Source of the DNA: Puffinus mauretanicus
Taxonomy: Eukaryota; Chordata; Aves; Procellariiformes; Procellariidae
Length of the DNA: 64,000 bases
Reading direction: 5' to 3'
Assembly: GCA_023333565.1 (NCBI GenBank)
Contig: JAJKFH010001826.1
Coordinates: 62,001-126,000 of the forward strand
Each line of letters starts with the position of its first letter. The stretch's first letter is position 1. Below the pieces are notes generated by a model. The model saw only the letters and a program-made list of their open reading frames with translations. It made no database searches and was not told the DNA's origin. Positions 28,601 through 43,600 of the stretch are shown here, piece by piece. The position numbers and the translations under genes are program-made.

Positions 28601-31600
28601 TGTTAGTTGAAAACTAAAAATATGTCATCACTGAAGACAACATCAAAGTCAATTATTTGGAGTAATACCTATGTAATCAGTTTGATTTGAATCTGACCAG
28701 GGAATAAGTTAATGTATTCATCTCCAGAATAACAGTCTGGAGCTGAACAACCCATCTCATGCTCATTTCTGATGCCTACTGAAGTTGTCACAGAGCAGGT
28801 CCATCCTCACTCACAGCTTATTGCTCTTTGGTTATGGGTGCTTGCAGACACATTGCTGACACAAGGCTGTTATTATCAGCTACAGATGATGGGCAGCAAA
28901 GCAGTTGGGATAGAGGGCTTGGCATTTCATAATTTTTATAATTCTCTCAGCTTTCTGGGAAAATTCTAAGTTTGTTGTTTGGCAATTCACCTCCATAAAA
29001 TGTTGGAAGAGCTAAAGAGGTTGAAAAGCAAAGCCATGACTCCAGGTTAAGTATAAAAATTCCATGGTGCGTATCAATTCCTATTTTACCTGGACTCCTT
29101 CAGCATCCCTCTCTCAATAGATTTACTGTAGTCTAACTACCTAATGCCTTCATGACTTGAGACAATCTCTATCACTCTAGACTCCCATCCATGCCATTGC
29201 AGGGCTGTATTTCTTGCAGCCTTCAGGTAGCTCAGTGGATAACAGTGACCACAGGAGCACTAATGGAAACCCTGCAGCAGATTTCCCATGCACACCATCA
29301 TGCAACCTCCTCAGCAACATGTCAGTACAGTCACCAGTAAAATGTGCAGACCCACTGTGCACGTACAGCCTGCAAAAATCTCTCTCCAAAAGATCTTCCA
29401 GGCTGCCTTCTTCCACGAGGCAAGAGCAATGCATTATTATGAGGACCTTCAGACTGCCACCCTTCCCTCTCAGGGAGTTTCCTGCAGTACAATACAGGGC
29501 ATACACATGCTATACAAACTAGGATGGTACAATCACCAAATTAGAAAAGGCCTCAAGACAGAGGTTCAGCTAGTGCAGATGTCCAGCAGGCAACAATTCC
29601 ATTTTCCAGCAAGTTTCAAAGATTAAGGTTTTTTTTCCTCTTTTCACAGAATCATTTGAATATTTTCAAACAATGGACTTACACTGAAACTTCTACTGCT
29701 TGGTGCTTCAGCTGGAGTTCTTCCTTTGTCTCGCACTTTCTCTCCCTCTCTCAAGTAGCAAACAGCGATACCTATGCTGACAAGTGGGTGCCACATGCAA
29801 TCTTGCAGTAAGCAGCTAGGTTATTTCTTTTAAGAATAGTGGACTAACTTGCAGGTTGACTAAAGGCATAACAGTGAAATTCCCTGCTAGATGCATAACT
29901 AGTAGGAAACACAAAAAGGTCTATCAAAAAGAAACAGCACAAAAACTAAGCGACTCTGGAAATGCTAACTAACAGAAAAAGATCTAGCTGACCCAGCACA
30001 GGAAAAGATTATTGGAATCCTCTGTGGGTAAGGGATAATTGATCATGTAACTCTATTTTTGGCTTCAACACCCACCAGCTGTGAAGTCTACTGCAAATTC
30101 ATGAGTGCTTTTTCATATAAAAACAAACACTGATTACAGCTCTTTGCTTTTTACCTACGTGTGGTGGTCCAAACTACACATACCACTCATCTTATTTCCA
30201 TATATGACAACTTCACTGTGCAAAGTTCTCTCTTCTTTTTCAAACGAACTACAGTTACTGCCCTAATAACTCTCCAGTTTGACACTTAGTTTAAAATAAG
30301 CACTGGAAGTGGCTATATTTAGAGAACAATCTGGTATTGGTATAAAACCTTTCACGTTCCCACTTAAGCACACAAGAATATTCTTGGCCAGGAAAGAAAT
30401 CCCTCTGCAAAAGGCCTTGTAAGAATTAAAATGCAAAGCAATGACAATATAGGAACTAGTAAAGATTCATGTGTGTGAACTCCTCCTCCTTGTTACTAAA
30501 CTTCAACTAATCTTATACAAAGCAACAGCTTAGATTAGCATTGCCTAGCTATATATATGCGTATTTAAAATGTTACAAGTCACCCTACCTGAAATGCTAT
30601 AAGCAACAGCTTAAAATGAAGCGTTCATATAATTACATGTAAGTTTTCAAGGATATATATGAAGATGTTAATAACTGGTTTGCTGAGAGTAAGTACTGTG
30701 AAGCTGAATATGCAACTGCAGATGCAGATGCTAAGCAAACCAGTATACTGACAGACTTGTAAACAGACTTTATTCTGCATATTGACAGATTTTATCATTG
30801 TTTGTGCCCTGGATGTTATCATGTCTCCAAGGCATATCTCTAAGGGAAAAAAATCAGGTAAATCAATTTTTTTTAAACATATTTATTGTCGCTATATTGG
30901 GTACACTTTAAAATCCAGGTACCAAGATGCTTGTATTTGTAGTTTTCATTTGTGTATGCATATGTACTCTAGCACTCAAGGCAGCCTTTACCTCCCTTTA
31001 CGAGAACTTGGGAATTTAAACAATCACAAATTAGTTTACACTTAGCAAAACCATAACCATTGATCTTCTGGTTACTGGGAAGGCTCCAAATTTGTTCACA
31101 GGTACGGGAGTATACTGCTGCTTAAGCTGTGGCTCAAAGCCTAAGCAGTACTAAAAGCTCCTCATTTTCCTGCTGTCTGTATTCAGTAAATTTTCTATTG
31201 AAAAGAAAGGATGGCAGCAAATTGCAGGGCTCAATAAGGGAAAATTACTCACTGTAGAATAGAGGCAAGATATAAAAACAATGGCATTACCCCAGCTCTG
31301 CTACAGATTCTCACTGTTGTTCTGCCATAATCATACAGGACAAAATCGGCTATCACCTGACACTTGGGTACTCAGATATGATTTTCCTGAGATGAAAAAG
31401 GTCTCAGTAAGATTGTGAAGCATGGCGTGACACATGGAAATGTCTCCAAGTCTCTGGTCTTCTGGTTCCAGCCCCTACTTAGAGCTTGTAAATTTTTGTG
31501 ACTGCTTGCCACAAGTGTGTATATGTTTAAGGCAGGGAATACGCTTCTCTGTACACTGGGCACCTGGCATATGGGGGAAGGGGAGAAGAAAGGATCTGCT

Positions 31601-34600
31601 AAGAGCAGACAACAGTAATAAATACCGATAATGAACTGCAGGTCAGTTTGGGGAGAATTAAGGCCTCTATTTCCCAAACAGATGCAAGGCAGACAGTGCA
31701 GACATCTACGACTGTTTCATCACTTGCCTGAACTTATTCTGATGAGCTGAGAGCAACTCAAGAGTCCATATCCATTCATTCGTCTGCCTCCCTGCTGACT
31801 CCACTAAACAATGATGCCAATTACTGTCAACTCTGTCGTATGGCCTTAAACGAACTCAACTCTCTTTGGCTAAACGGCTGTGTGACAGTACTTTCAGTCA
31901 AGGAGGTTCATTTGCAGAATGATCTGACAGGAGCGATTAGATGGAGCAGAACTCTTTTGCTAAAGCTTCCTCAGGATAACAACCATGTGTAAAACAGCAC
32001 ACACCAAAGGCAAGAAGTCTTCAAATGGAAATTACTAAAAAAGTAGGAAATGATGAAGAACAGACCCTTTCACAAAACACATCAGAGTGTGCTACACCTT
32101 AGCTTATCTGTTTTCCATGAAACCTTGCAGCTATGAGCATTAGAAAACCTTAGCTACATGATAATCAAGCCCCCAAAATACCAGTAAGGAACAAGTTCTC
32201 CATATCCTGCTAATAACAATTAAGAGATCCTTCATCTAACAGGGGACCTACAAAAAACTCTCATTTCTTCTTTTGAATGAGGGTGCAGAGATTTCATATA
32301 TACATACATATAAATGGACTCAGACATGTACACATACATGTGATTATTCTGTTTAATTCTTACCTTAAAAAGTACCAGAATTTTTCATGTTCTTCATTGT
32401 GGGTGGAGATCTCCTCCCAGTGAAGGACCACTGCAATAGGGCTTTTCTTAGCTTTCAGTCAAAAACATTAAGATACCACAGAATCACAGACTGGTTGAGG
32501 TTGGAAGGGACCTCTTCTTTCATCTGGTCCAACCCTCTGCTCAAGCAGAGCCACCTACAGCCAGTTGCCCAGGACCATGTCCAGATGACTTTTGAATATC
32601 TCCAAGGATGGAGACTCCACACCTCCCAGCCACCCTCACAGTGAAAAAATGTTTCCTGATGTTCAGAGGGAACCTCCTATGTTTCAGTTTGCGCCCATTG
32701 CTTCTGGTCTTATCACTAGGCAAGAGCCTGGCTCCATTCTCTTGGCACCCTCCCTTCAGGTATTTATATTTATTTATATAAGATCCTCTGGAGCCTTCTT
32801 TTCTCCAGGCTGAACAGTCCCAGCTTTTGCAGCCTTTCCTCATAGGAGAGGTCATCTTCATGACCCTTCATTGGACTCTCTCCAGCATGTCCATATCTCT
32901 CTTGCACTGGGGAAGCCAGAACCGGACACAGAACTCCAGATAGGGTTTCACCAGTGCTAAACAGAGGGGAAGGATCACCTCTCTTGACCTGCTGGTAACA
33001 ATCCTCCTAATGCAGCCCACGACAGCATTAGCTGCCTTTGCCGCAAGGGCACATTGCTGGGTCATGTTCAGCTTGGTATCCACCAGGACCCCCAGGTCCT
33101 TTTCTGCCAAGCTGCTTTCTAATAAGGCAGCCTCCAGCATACGTTCTGGAGCGGGGTTGTTCCTCCCCAGGTGCAGGACTTTGCACTTCTCGTTGTTGAA
33201 CTTCATGAGGTTTCTGTCAGCCCGTTTCTCCAGCCTGCTGAGGTACCTCTGGAGGCCAGCATGACCCTCCCATGCATCAGTCACTCCTCTCAGTTTTGTA
33301 TCATCATCAGACTTGCTGAGGGTATACTCTACCCCATCATCCAGATCCTTCATGAGGATGTTGAACAGGATTGGACCCAGTATTGACCCCTAGGGTACAT
33401 CACTAGTGACTGGCCTCCGTCTAGACTTTGTTCCAGTGATCACCACCTTTTGGGCTGGGCCCAACCATTCAGCCAGTTTTCAATCCTCACCTCACCTCTC
33501 CTCATCCAGCCCATACTTCATCAGCTTCTCTATGAGGATCTTGCAGGTATAGAAAGTCAAAGAAACAATAAAAAACGAAGAGAACTTCCAGGTATGTGAA
33601 ATGCAAATAGGTGCTAAAAGTATTGAAAAAGTTTCAGATTAAGACTGGAAGCCCTCTTCCCTTGTTCTTCAGCTTCTCATTGCTTATAATGCTACAGCCT
33701 CAGCAGTTAAGTTTCCAGTTAGTTCTCCAGCAAGGGAAGCCTAGATTTCATATTTCTAAACTGATCTCAGCTAAGATGCCTTTATACACCAAAGAGGCAA
33801 AAGACACAAATTAATTTTTTACCCTTTGAAAACAGCTTTTAAGTATGCCTTTGGGCATTTCTACTGTCCACCAGCAGCACACATGCAGTGAGAGAGCAGC
33901 CATGCCACAGGACAGTTCTATTTCTGTATCACCCACACCTTGGCTGCAACTCATGTTGCCTTCCCCATCAGCCACATGAGTTTCCTAGCCTTCCCAAAGC
34001 AACCACACCTCAAAGAATATAGTCTTGCAAATATCAGTAGTAATAAAACCAGTAATGACAACAGAACACATTGGTTAAGCTCATTAGTTCTAACCTCCTT
34101 TATGAGAGGGCACATGCCCCTTTCTTTAAAGGAAAATAAAACAGATTTTCCTATTGTCTTTTTCCTATTGTATTTTCCTCCATTCAGATTTTCTAGATGA
34201 AGTGCTTAACACCCAACACTTTGCTTCCCAGTATGTATATGAACTTAAGCAAACCAAGAGATTTCTGAACACAGAAAGCATATCAGAGGCAACTCAAAAA
34301 ATCCAGATGCTATCCAAAATTTTCTGGCTGAGACGCTAGTATACCCAATCATTGCAATAAAGCTGTGCCATCCAAGACCTGCCAGCATCCACAACAGAAA
34401 ATAAAGAGTCAGGGAAAAGTCAGTGTTATCTATAACTCCCCAAGAAAGTCAGCATTATTGATTTCCAAAGAAAATATGCCACAAACCAAATTATCATCAC
34501 TCTGCAAAAAATATAAGGAAAAAAAAATAAGGCAGAACGCATGGGTTTTAGCTCTGAAAGGCTCAGGCCCGTTCTCCTGAGGGCAGGATTACTGACTTCT

Positions 34601-37600
34601 GAGGGATTTAATGGTATGGCCCAATAGCCGCATGGACATAGAAAAGTATCTATTGCCCACTCATCCTTTCCACACTATTTCTCGGCCATATCTTCTCCCT
34701 ACCCCATGCAATCAAGCATCTGTGTTCCCCCATTATAGCCCCTGGACTTACGGCTCCCTTCCACCTTGCTATTCTCAACCTATGCCCAGAAGAACTGATG
34801 ACTCTTCTGCAACACAATGGAAAATAACTGGAGCACTTCAGTTTGCCATAGCGTAAAAAACATGGAGTGTTGTCCCAAAGGACCCTCCAGTGCTCCCTTG
34901 CAGTATCCATGAAGACTTTAACTCAGAGGTGAATTTGTCTTACAGCTACCTATATGCATATGAGGCTAGCTTGGATTCTCATAGCCAGGCACTGACCTCA
35001 TCACCTAACCCTGGAGTGAAGAGACAGACGTTAAAATGGTGTTTGTATCCTTTCCATATTTCACATTTCCCTATTCCAGACAGAGTACTCATTGTCCCTG
35101 CTGACATGAGCCTTCTTCAAGGGGCTTCTCAAGTCATGTTCATGACAGTTACTGAAAAGCAAAAAATTATGTTCCAGGCTGGAAGAAACATGGTTCAGCA
35201 AATGTAAACAGGCCTATGAAAGAAGGAGACACATTTTCATTGCAAGATCTACAAATGAATCAGACAGTGACACTGGACAATTTAGTTTACCCATCTATAC
35301 ATCAGCTGAGGATTTCTACTGCAAGTACGAAGTGCTTTGTGAAGCACTGAGAGCTTTATTGAAGAAAAGTGTTTACATAGTTAATCTAAACTTTGTTCTT
35401 AGATACAGGGCATTAAAACATGATCTTTAATGTTATTATCAGAAAATAGGGAAATCTTATTGCTTATTAACAGAGCAGGTAGGATTGTCTGGCTTCCTTA
35501 CCCTCCAGGCACGACTTTTTGCCACAAAAGGATCTGCTCCAAAGCTGAATGCAATAGCATTTCCCTAGACACCACTGTCACACAGAAGCCTGCTTTGACC
35601 TGTGTTCAACCATGAGTGCTAAAAAAGGCAACAGTCTTACAGTATTGATCAACTGTTACCACACAAAAAAAAAGGAAGGAAATCTGAAAGGTGGAAAATG
35701 ACTTCCTTTGATAACTTTGCATCTCACTATGGATTTGTATACAACAGCTGTAATCTGCCCTTCCAGTTCCGTAGCTCTTCCTGCATTTTTAATATGAAAT
35801 ACAGTTTGTGGTCCAGCAAATTTGAAGAAACTCATCAAGTCACAACAGAGCCTCTTTAAGTATTTTAATGGTTTGCTAATTGAAAACTGTGAAGACTCTG
35901 TTTCCTAAAAGATTTTGGCTGATATTTCAAATGGAAATCTAATTACCGTGATTCATGGGTATTTTCATACTAGGACTTGCAAGGTTTTCAGAACAGAGCA
36001 AAGTGTTAGTAACATGTAGCTCATACTTTTTCAGAGAATACATCTATTTAAAACAACGTTCAAAGTACACCAACACAATTACTCAGACTACTAGAGTTGT
36101 CTAATATACTGATTTAGAGCCACGTTTGGCAAAAGAAAAAGTGTTGGAGGAACAGCCATATAGTGTAGAAGAAACACTGTTAATCAAAGAGCATTTTTAA
36201 AGTGGCGGGCACTATATTGTTATGTAAAATTGTAGAAATCTTTGGCTTGATTACTGTATGAAGAAGGACTATAATAATAAGACTTGAATCTTTGGCTGCC
36301 TAGAACCACAGGGAAGGACGGGGCAAAAGATGGTTACTCTTTTAAATGGGAGTAATAAAATATGTTCAAATGATATAAAGGCTTCTAAGCAATCAAAGCA
36401 TTGTATGAAGTTACATGGATGACTATGCTGGCCTTTTATCTGGCCTTCTGTAGCATTACTGCTACAAAGTAACACTAAGACAGTAAAAACTGAAAGAGTA
36501 AAGGAAAATATCTTTTTTTTAAAGTGTATTTTCTTCAGATGTAACAGTAGAAGGTTTGACCCCATTTGATAAGTTTAATCAGTCAGTTTAATTATAGCAT
36601 TGCCTGTACTGCTTTTGCACATGGTGGCTGGGAATGAAAAATCTCAGAAGGTAATATAATGGGAGAACTAAAAAAAAAAGGGAACACAAGATAACTAGTT
36701 GTAACTGGTTTTGGCTTATTTTTTCAACAAGCTTTCAAATATTTCCACTTGATAGCATCATATATAATAAGACTATTAGGGCATTTTCAGTCTGGTTCTC
36801 TCACAACTCTGAACAGTCTGTACCTTATGCAAGGTGAACAAGTCTTTTTCATCAGTAGAAACGCTTCTGATATGGCTGTGGTCACTCTTCAGCACAAGTG
36901 CAAGCTTATTTTTCCTCAGTACAGATCTTGACCCACATTAGATCTTGACTAAAATTCATACTGAAAATTGACAGTGCTGAAAATACCTTTCCTTCCCTCC
37001 AAAAAAATGAACTGGCAAATGGTTGGCTCTCCTCTTCATTTTCAAGATGATTACACACGTAGCATAACAAGTGCAATGACCACAAAGTACTGCCCGTCAG
37101 CAGTTTTACTGATAGAAAAACTCATGCCATGCATGCACCCTGAAATTCCTAAAAAGAAACGTTAGTTTGATTCATTTAAGTCTTCCATTTTTTCAGAAAA
37201 CTGAAAATATTTCTAGCTGTTTTCAGCAAGTGAATTTGCATATTTGTACTCATATTTTAGCAAACTTCAACAATATTTGCAAGGTCAGTATCCATCCTGT
37301 TTATAACAGAAGCTGAAAACGTATTATTTAACTTCCTATTAATGGAGAAAAGAACAGTACAAAGCTAGACTGATTTCCTAATCCTGGGCCCTATCCATCT
37401 CCATCAGAGCCAGCCACAGCAGCTGTGATTTCAGGCGGGAAGCCGTACCTCACCCTCCAGCGTTCGACTGAGACCTCCCCAGATCCCTGCAGCCTTTCAA
37501 GCAAACTCTGGGTATAGTCACCTTGCGTACACGTGCAAGCTGCCGTGGTGTGACCGTCGTCTCTCTGGGTAGGCTATGCAACCAACACGCGCAGCTGCGT

Positions 37601-40600
37601 TATAAATTAAAGCTAGCCCAGGTTATGTCCAAATGAGCTGAAGGCTTATATTGAGTGGCTGCTACACAGATGCACAGCTAGTTTTTCCTGTAAACATGCA
37701 GCATTTTGAAATGTGAAGCTGCAATATAATTTTTAGTCAGTGTGGTTTACAGTGCTGTATCAGTGGTAGAGAATCATACAAGTTGCTCCACCCCACTAAT
37801 GAGTAACAAACCTTGTTACCTGGAAGGAATCAGTTTTTCTCTGGGATTACATGCAAGTTATTTGTTTGATTGATATGATCTGGCCTTCAGCACCACTCCC
37901 AAACACTCTTTTGCCCTCCGACATTTTTAAATTTTTTTTTCAAATTCTAGTGGTAAATTATCTATTTTCAGTTGTTTTCATGCAAAACAAAGTCCAGCCT
38001 GTTGCCAGGAGTTGCAGGTATATTCAGTAAACATGAATTTTATAACAGCTGTCCTCCCTCTGTTGTGGCCAGCCTCCATGGCTCAGTGTAAAATGCATTA
38101 AAATAGCTTGTTGACTCTCTAAGCACTGAATCACTAACAGCTGTATGTGAAAATACACTTCTGAGAACATTACTGTCCTGTGGAGAGGAATGCTTTGAAA
38201 CTCATCTCTCATGCAGTGACTCACCGATAACAATTTAGGATTCATTTGTTCTCCTGCTGCAAATGGAAAGCCAAGACTTATCAAAAGTGTCACGCACAGG
38301 CAGCTGCTGATGAAGCCCTCCATGAACATAAAGTGCTCTTGGCCATCTTTTTTTTCCACAAGACCTGCCTCTGAAGATGAGCAGAAAGTATGCTAGTAAC
38401 TGTAATTTGGGCACACGTCAATAAAAAAATGCTATTGCCCAGAAGCCTAGGACAGAAGTTATACCTGGGCAAGCAAAGTGTCAGATTTCCTACTGGTATC
38501 AGCAAGACAAAGGGGAGGCTGGAGCAAGGCTGAATGCTACTCACACATGGTACAATTAAGCTGCTGGTGACAGAGTGAACAAGAAAACAGCAAGAAGAAA
38601 TGAGTTGCTAACCCAGAGTAGTGGCTGAGTAGTCAAAGTGGAGTGTACAGGAGAAATGGCACCAGTGGTGAAGAAGAAGTAAGAACAACATGAGAGTCTA
38701 AGTGTACCAGAAAGATGTGAGAGTCAGCCTATTTTTTTTTTACCCTTGGGAATGACTAGGAAGGACAGTTGTCACTCCAAATGCAATTATTTTGGTCAGG
38801 AAGACAAACATTTTAATTATCAGGTCAAGGCAAAACAGACTGTGTGCCAGTTCTAATGGCTCCTCCACTCCATCAAATGGCATTCGGTGCAGAGATGCCC
38901 AGGCTACAGGCTGGGAGACCCAAACCAATAAGTTCCCATGGCAGGACGGATTTACCAGATTAAAACCTTGCCAGCAAGTGAGTGTTGTGGCATGCCAGCC
39001 TGGTTCCGCTGAAGCTAGGTACAAGCTGGTGCAAGTCTCCCTGAATTACCCTCTGCGTTGCTCCCAATTACACAGTTACCACAAACATGTGAGACCACTT
39101 GTCTCATCTAAGACAGCAATGTTACACCTTTTTTACATTTTCAAATTGCTTACTTTCCTATGTACAGGAAAGTACTGCAGATAGATGGAAAGAAAACTGA
39201 GAGTACAGATGTGCCAATCTATCTGCCAGTAGGTTTGTAACTGAACACAAAACAGCACAGATCAGGCATGAACTGTGCTTGCTGTGCAACAAAATCTAGG
39301 ATCGCCAGTGATTACCTGTTTCATTACTCTGCATATTACAACTAAACGATGTGGCATTCAAGACGAGAAAGCTTAGGTCAAAAGAGGTCAGTTTTAAGTC
39401 ATATGGCACAGCTGTAAATACAAGCTATTTAAATGGTATGCAGGCCATGTTTAGATTTGAGATTCCTTATGCTGCTGCTCTCATGCCTGACTTATCTGAT
39501 GGCCTGGGGTGGCTGTCCTGTCTCTTGAAATTATTTTCCATCTTAAAACCATTTTGAAGTGTGGCTGTATGATAAGTGTGTCCCAAAAGCCAAACTTCAG
39601 TTTCCTGACACTGTTGTTAGTGATGTTGCTTGCTTACCTGCTTACCAGAAACTGTTACCTGATGGATGCCCATTTTGAGTGTATCACAGAAAGAGTCTTG
39701 GACTAATGCAGCAAAAAGTAGGCATGTTTTACAGAGAAGAAAGTAAGGCTATTTTTATATATATCGTAATTTATTACATAAATCTTCTGAATGAAATCTA
39801 TTTCTTTTTAAGGATGAGTCTCCTTTGGAATACTGCAGAAAGAGAAATCATTATTAAAAAACTGTGAAATGCATGCTATTAAAATATATCATTGGAAACA
39901 TGAGATTTGAAGTAATACTTCCAGAATTTTAGAAGGAAAGCAACACACACAAAAATATGCATTTAAAGCTGCCAATGATCATATGAGAGCCAGATGCATA
40001 CGGCTGTATCAACTACCAGTTATAGCTTTAGCAGTTCAGTGCCAAATAGCTCATTATAGAAGATTGACATGGAAAGTTGCTTGACAACAGTCCACAGAAC
40101 AGCAAAAGTGATAAGGAGACAACTGTATAAAACCCGTTGCCACTACTACTAAAATAGCTCCAAGTCCAGTGCATTTGGCAGTGCATGGGCGCGTTTAACA
40201 ATGATCACTTGCTTTTTGAAGCACATTGTTAATATAAACAACCTCTCTTCCCTATAGCTTGCAGTGGTAATAGACAAATTTCTTATCTAATGCTTAAATC
40301 CAGGCAAGCAGATGCAGCACAGCAAACGCCATTAGTGCAAATTCGAGCTGACAGCCCAAATGCATATTATCTGTAACTCTATTAAAGTGGTGTCTGTTAA
40401 AATGAAGGGAGATTGAGAACAAAACATACTCATACACACAGGCACACAAAAGGCTATGATATTCTTGGCAAAAATGTAAACATTGTCCAGAGTCACAGAA
40501 AAGACGTGCCATAGTTATTGTGTCTAATGAAACTTATCTATAATAATGCTATGAGGAGGATGTTCTTACAGTCAGGTTATGGCTGGCTCTGTGCTGGACA

Positions 40601-43600
40601 GGGCTGGGAGGAAAGCAAAAAATGCCAAAATCCAACCCTGCACAATGGCTGCAACTGACGTAAGGCTGTGTTTTCTACTGCCATTTCAAATGGGTCTATG
40701 TGGCTGTATTTATTACTCTACTCAGGATTACTGCCTATTACATACACCATCTTCGTTTTAAAGTTTGTTCTACACTTACAAGGCACATGTGTCCTCTGAA
40801 ATAAATGCGCAATTTGGTTAAACAAAATCTCAAGATTATTTGATGAAATCCTATCACACAAAGTTTGACAGTATGTATTAGAATTAACCAGATCTTTCCC
40901 TTGTTGCTTTCATATACTGCTGACACAGAAGTAAATTCCTGTGGAAACCCGCCACTATGCACCTGCAAAGCTTTATGCCCCAACATAACTGGACATGAAC
41001 TCATGCTAAATATACCTGTGGATGTTAGTGGTAAGCAACATGATATTCAAACTCCTCAATTATCTCTAAATACCACAGTAGTGATGAATATAGATCTGCT
41101 TTCTAAATTTCTCATCCATTAGTTGAGTCCAAGGAGTTTGATCTTTCTCTTACATTCTGTACCTGGATTTTTTAAAATAAATTATCTGTTCAGAGGCATC
41201 ATGAATGCAAGAATATTTATGGGAGCATGCTTACACCTCTAAAGTTAAAATGGACAATTGACACCTTGGTTTGTGTGTACTAGCAAATGACTTAGAGCTT
41301 GCAGATCTTATTACTGGTCCATTGTTCACACACAAATTCATCTGTTGCTCATCAGATTTCAGAACCAGGATTATGTGATGATGTCCTTTTCCTGAGCAAC
41401 AACATGAAGGTATCCTACAAACACCCACTTCATGAAGTACATCACATTTGCACGGGATTTCCCTGCTTACACTGGAAACAGAACTGGCACATTAGGAAAC
41501 ATGCTGCCTCAAGCATGATGCTGTATTTACCCAGACTGGGCCATGACCTCAGCTGGGGGTGCTTCTCAGCCATAGGTAAGCTTGCAAGAAATTCATATCC
41601 TCAGCTGTTTCTATATTTTACACTTTTCTTTCACAGTGATTGTCTGCTAAAAATCATTATAATTCTAAAATGCAGACACCAAGTTAGCAGATGACTGACT
41701 CAAAAAGCTGACAGTTAAAAGAGCACCTTGATGTTTGTACTTGAAGGTCCTATTCCTCAATTGAGAGCCATATGAGAGAGCTTGAGGCTTACAGAGGGTT
41801 TCAGTGAAGCAGAAGTTTATGAGTTTATGGGAGGACAGGTCCACTGGACAGATATTACAGTAAAAAGCCTGATTTGTTTCTTGTGTAGCTGGTATCCTAC
41901 AAACACCCACTTTGTTAAGGCCTGATTTGCCAGTCTTGAGTAAAGCAGTAAAGAGTGAAACAGCTATCGGTTTTAGCATTGACTATTTTGTTTTGATTTT
42001 CCTTTTGCACTTGACTAAAATGGGCCCTAAAATGCCAGTCAATTACAGGTATCAAAATTGTAGCTAAAAAAAAAATCAAAATCTTTTCAATTATAAAAAT
42101 TCTAAAATTAAACACAAGAAAAATCTCATATCCCAGAACTACCAGAATACTCAAGAGAAGCCAGAGACATTTTGAAAAAGCAGTTGAACCTTAGAAACCT
42201 ACTGGTTTAAGTGGGAATGCATAGCTGTAAACAAAAGCAAAATTTAGCCTCACACTTCCTTTCTGTGCCTGGCCCTTCAGAAGATACTGGCTTCCTTGGC
42301 AACCAGGCAAAAAACTTTCAAGTATGGAGTGGAAATTTCTGGGCAGGATTTTAGTTATATTTACATCATCTTGACAGTTTGGCACAAGACCACACTATTG
42401 AGAGATTTATAAGATGAAAGAACTTGCACTCCAAGTCAGATAATCCCTATTAGAGATTTGCTGTATATAACTCTGTATTAAAAATAATATTTAAAAATAA
42501 TAAACAATTTTGAAGCAATGCAAGGGGAAGTGAACAATTCAAAGCTAAGTTGCCACTCCCATCCTTAACTTTCTCTGTTGTCCCAGTAAATTACCACATG
42601 TACGTACACCAACCTGCAAATACCAGGGCCCGGGGCTGCCAAAAGGAACATGGTTTTACTAGATAAAAAAGAGCATCTAAGGAAGACTGGTTTTGCACAC
42701 CTGCTACATAGATTTGGATGAACTACTTTCAACTAGATTTATTTACGATTCTATGGATGTATTTCTGAAGAGGCTAATATCTTGTGTGCCAAATGTTTGC
42801 ACGGAACAACTTACTATGATTAAATTACAGACTGCAGAAAAAAGGTTTCTAATGGAAATGCTGACAGAACTACGCCTAGTAAGAGAGCTGGTATGCCACA
42901 TATCCTCCCAGAGTATAACAGTTCAGTTATATAGCTCTGAAAAACAAGATCTACAATGACAGAAGCTGTGTAGCCACTGGTATGCTTATGGTCACATAGA
43001 AAAATCAAACTACAACAACTAAAATAGTGTTCTGTGGGCCAAAAAAAGTAGGCTGCTGCTGATCCAAATCTCTGATCAAATTTCCCCGTGTCTTGAAGCA
43101 CATCTTGTAGCATGGATGCACATCCATTGCTGCAGGTATTACTCTCAGCATCAAACAGTCCCTTGGAGCTGAATCAATACCACTACCATGTGGCTCCCCA
43201 TTAATCACAAGGAGGAAGTGCTACTTCCAAGACAGGCGGCTTAAGAGGGCATCATGTTAAGAGGCATAGCTGGGAAAGCAGAGATGGTTACTAAATTTCC
43301 ACTAGTATCTTCAAAAATGCAGGAAAATCTATGTATATTTAAATAAAAAAAGAAGGGAAAAAGCAATTATTTTAATGATGACATCCTCACAGCCTTTTCA
43401 AAGTTAGTCCTCCTCGTACATTCTCAAACCCTAATGATTACTCTAAAAATTAACAATTAAGGTGACTTACTTTGCTTATGTGAGAACTGGGTACAGATCA
43501 GGCAAAAAAAAGAACTTCATTATCAACTGAGTAAAAAGTGGAATGGCAAAACTGGGCCAGCCAGTTTTGAATAGAGCACTGATGAGGGTAATAAGGGGTG

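Noticed and set aside
29224..29245. tRNA-like A-box (GGTAGCTCAGTGG)
   Set aside because: No B-box, acceptor stem or cloverleaf could be found in the following 70 bases.
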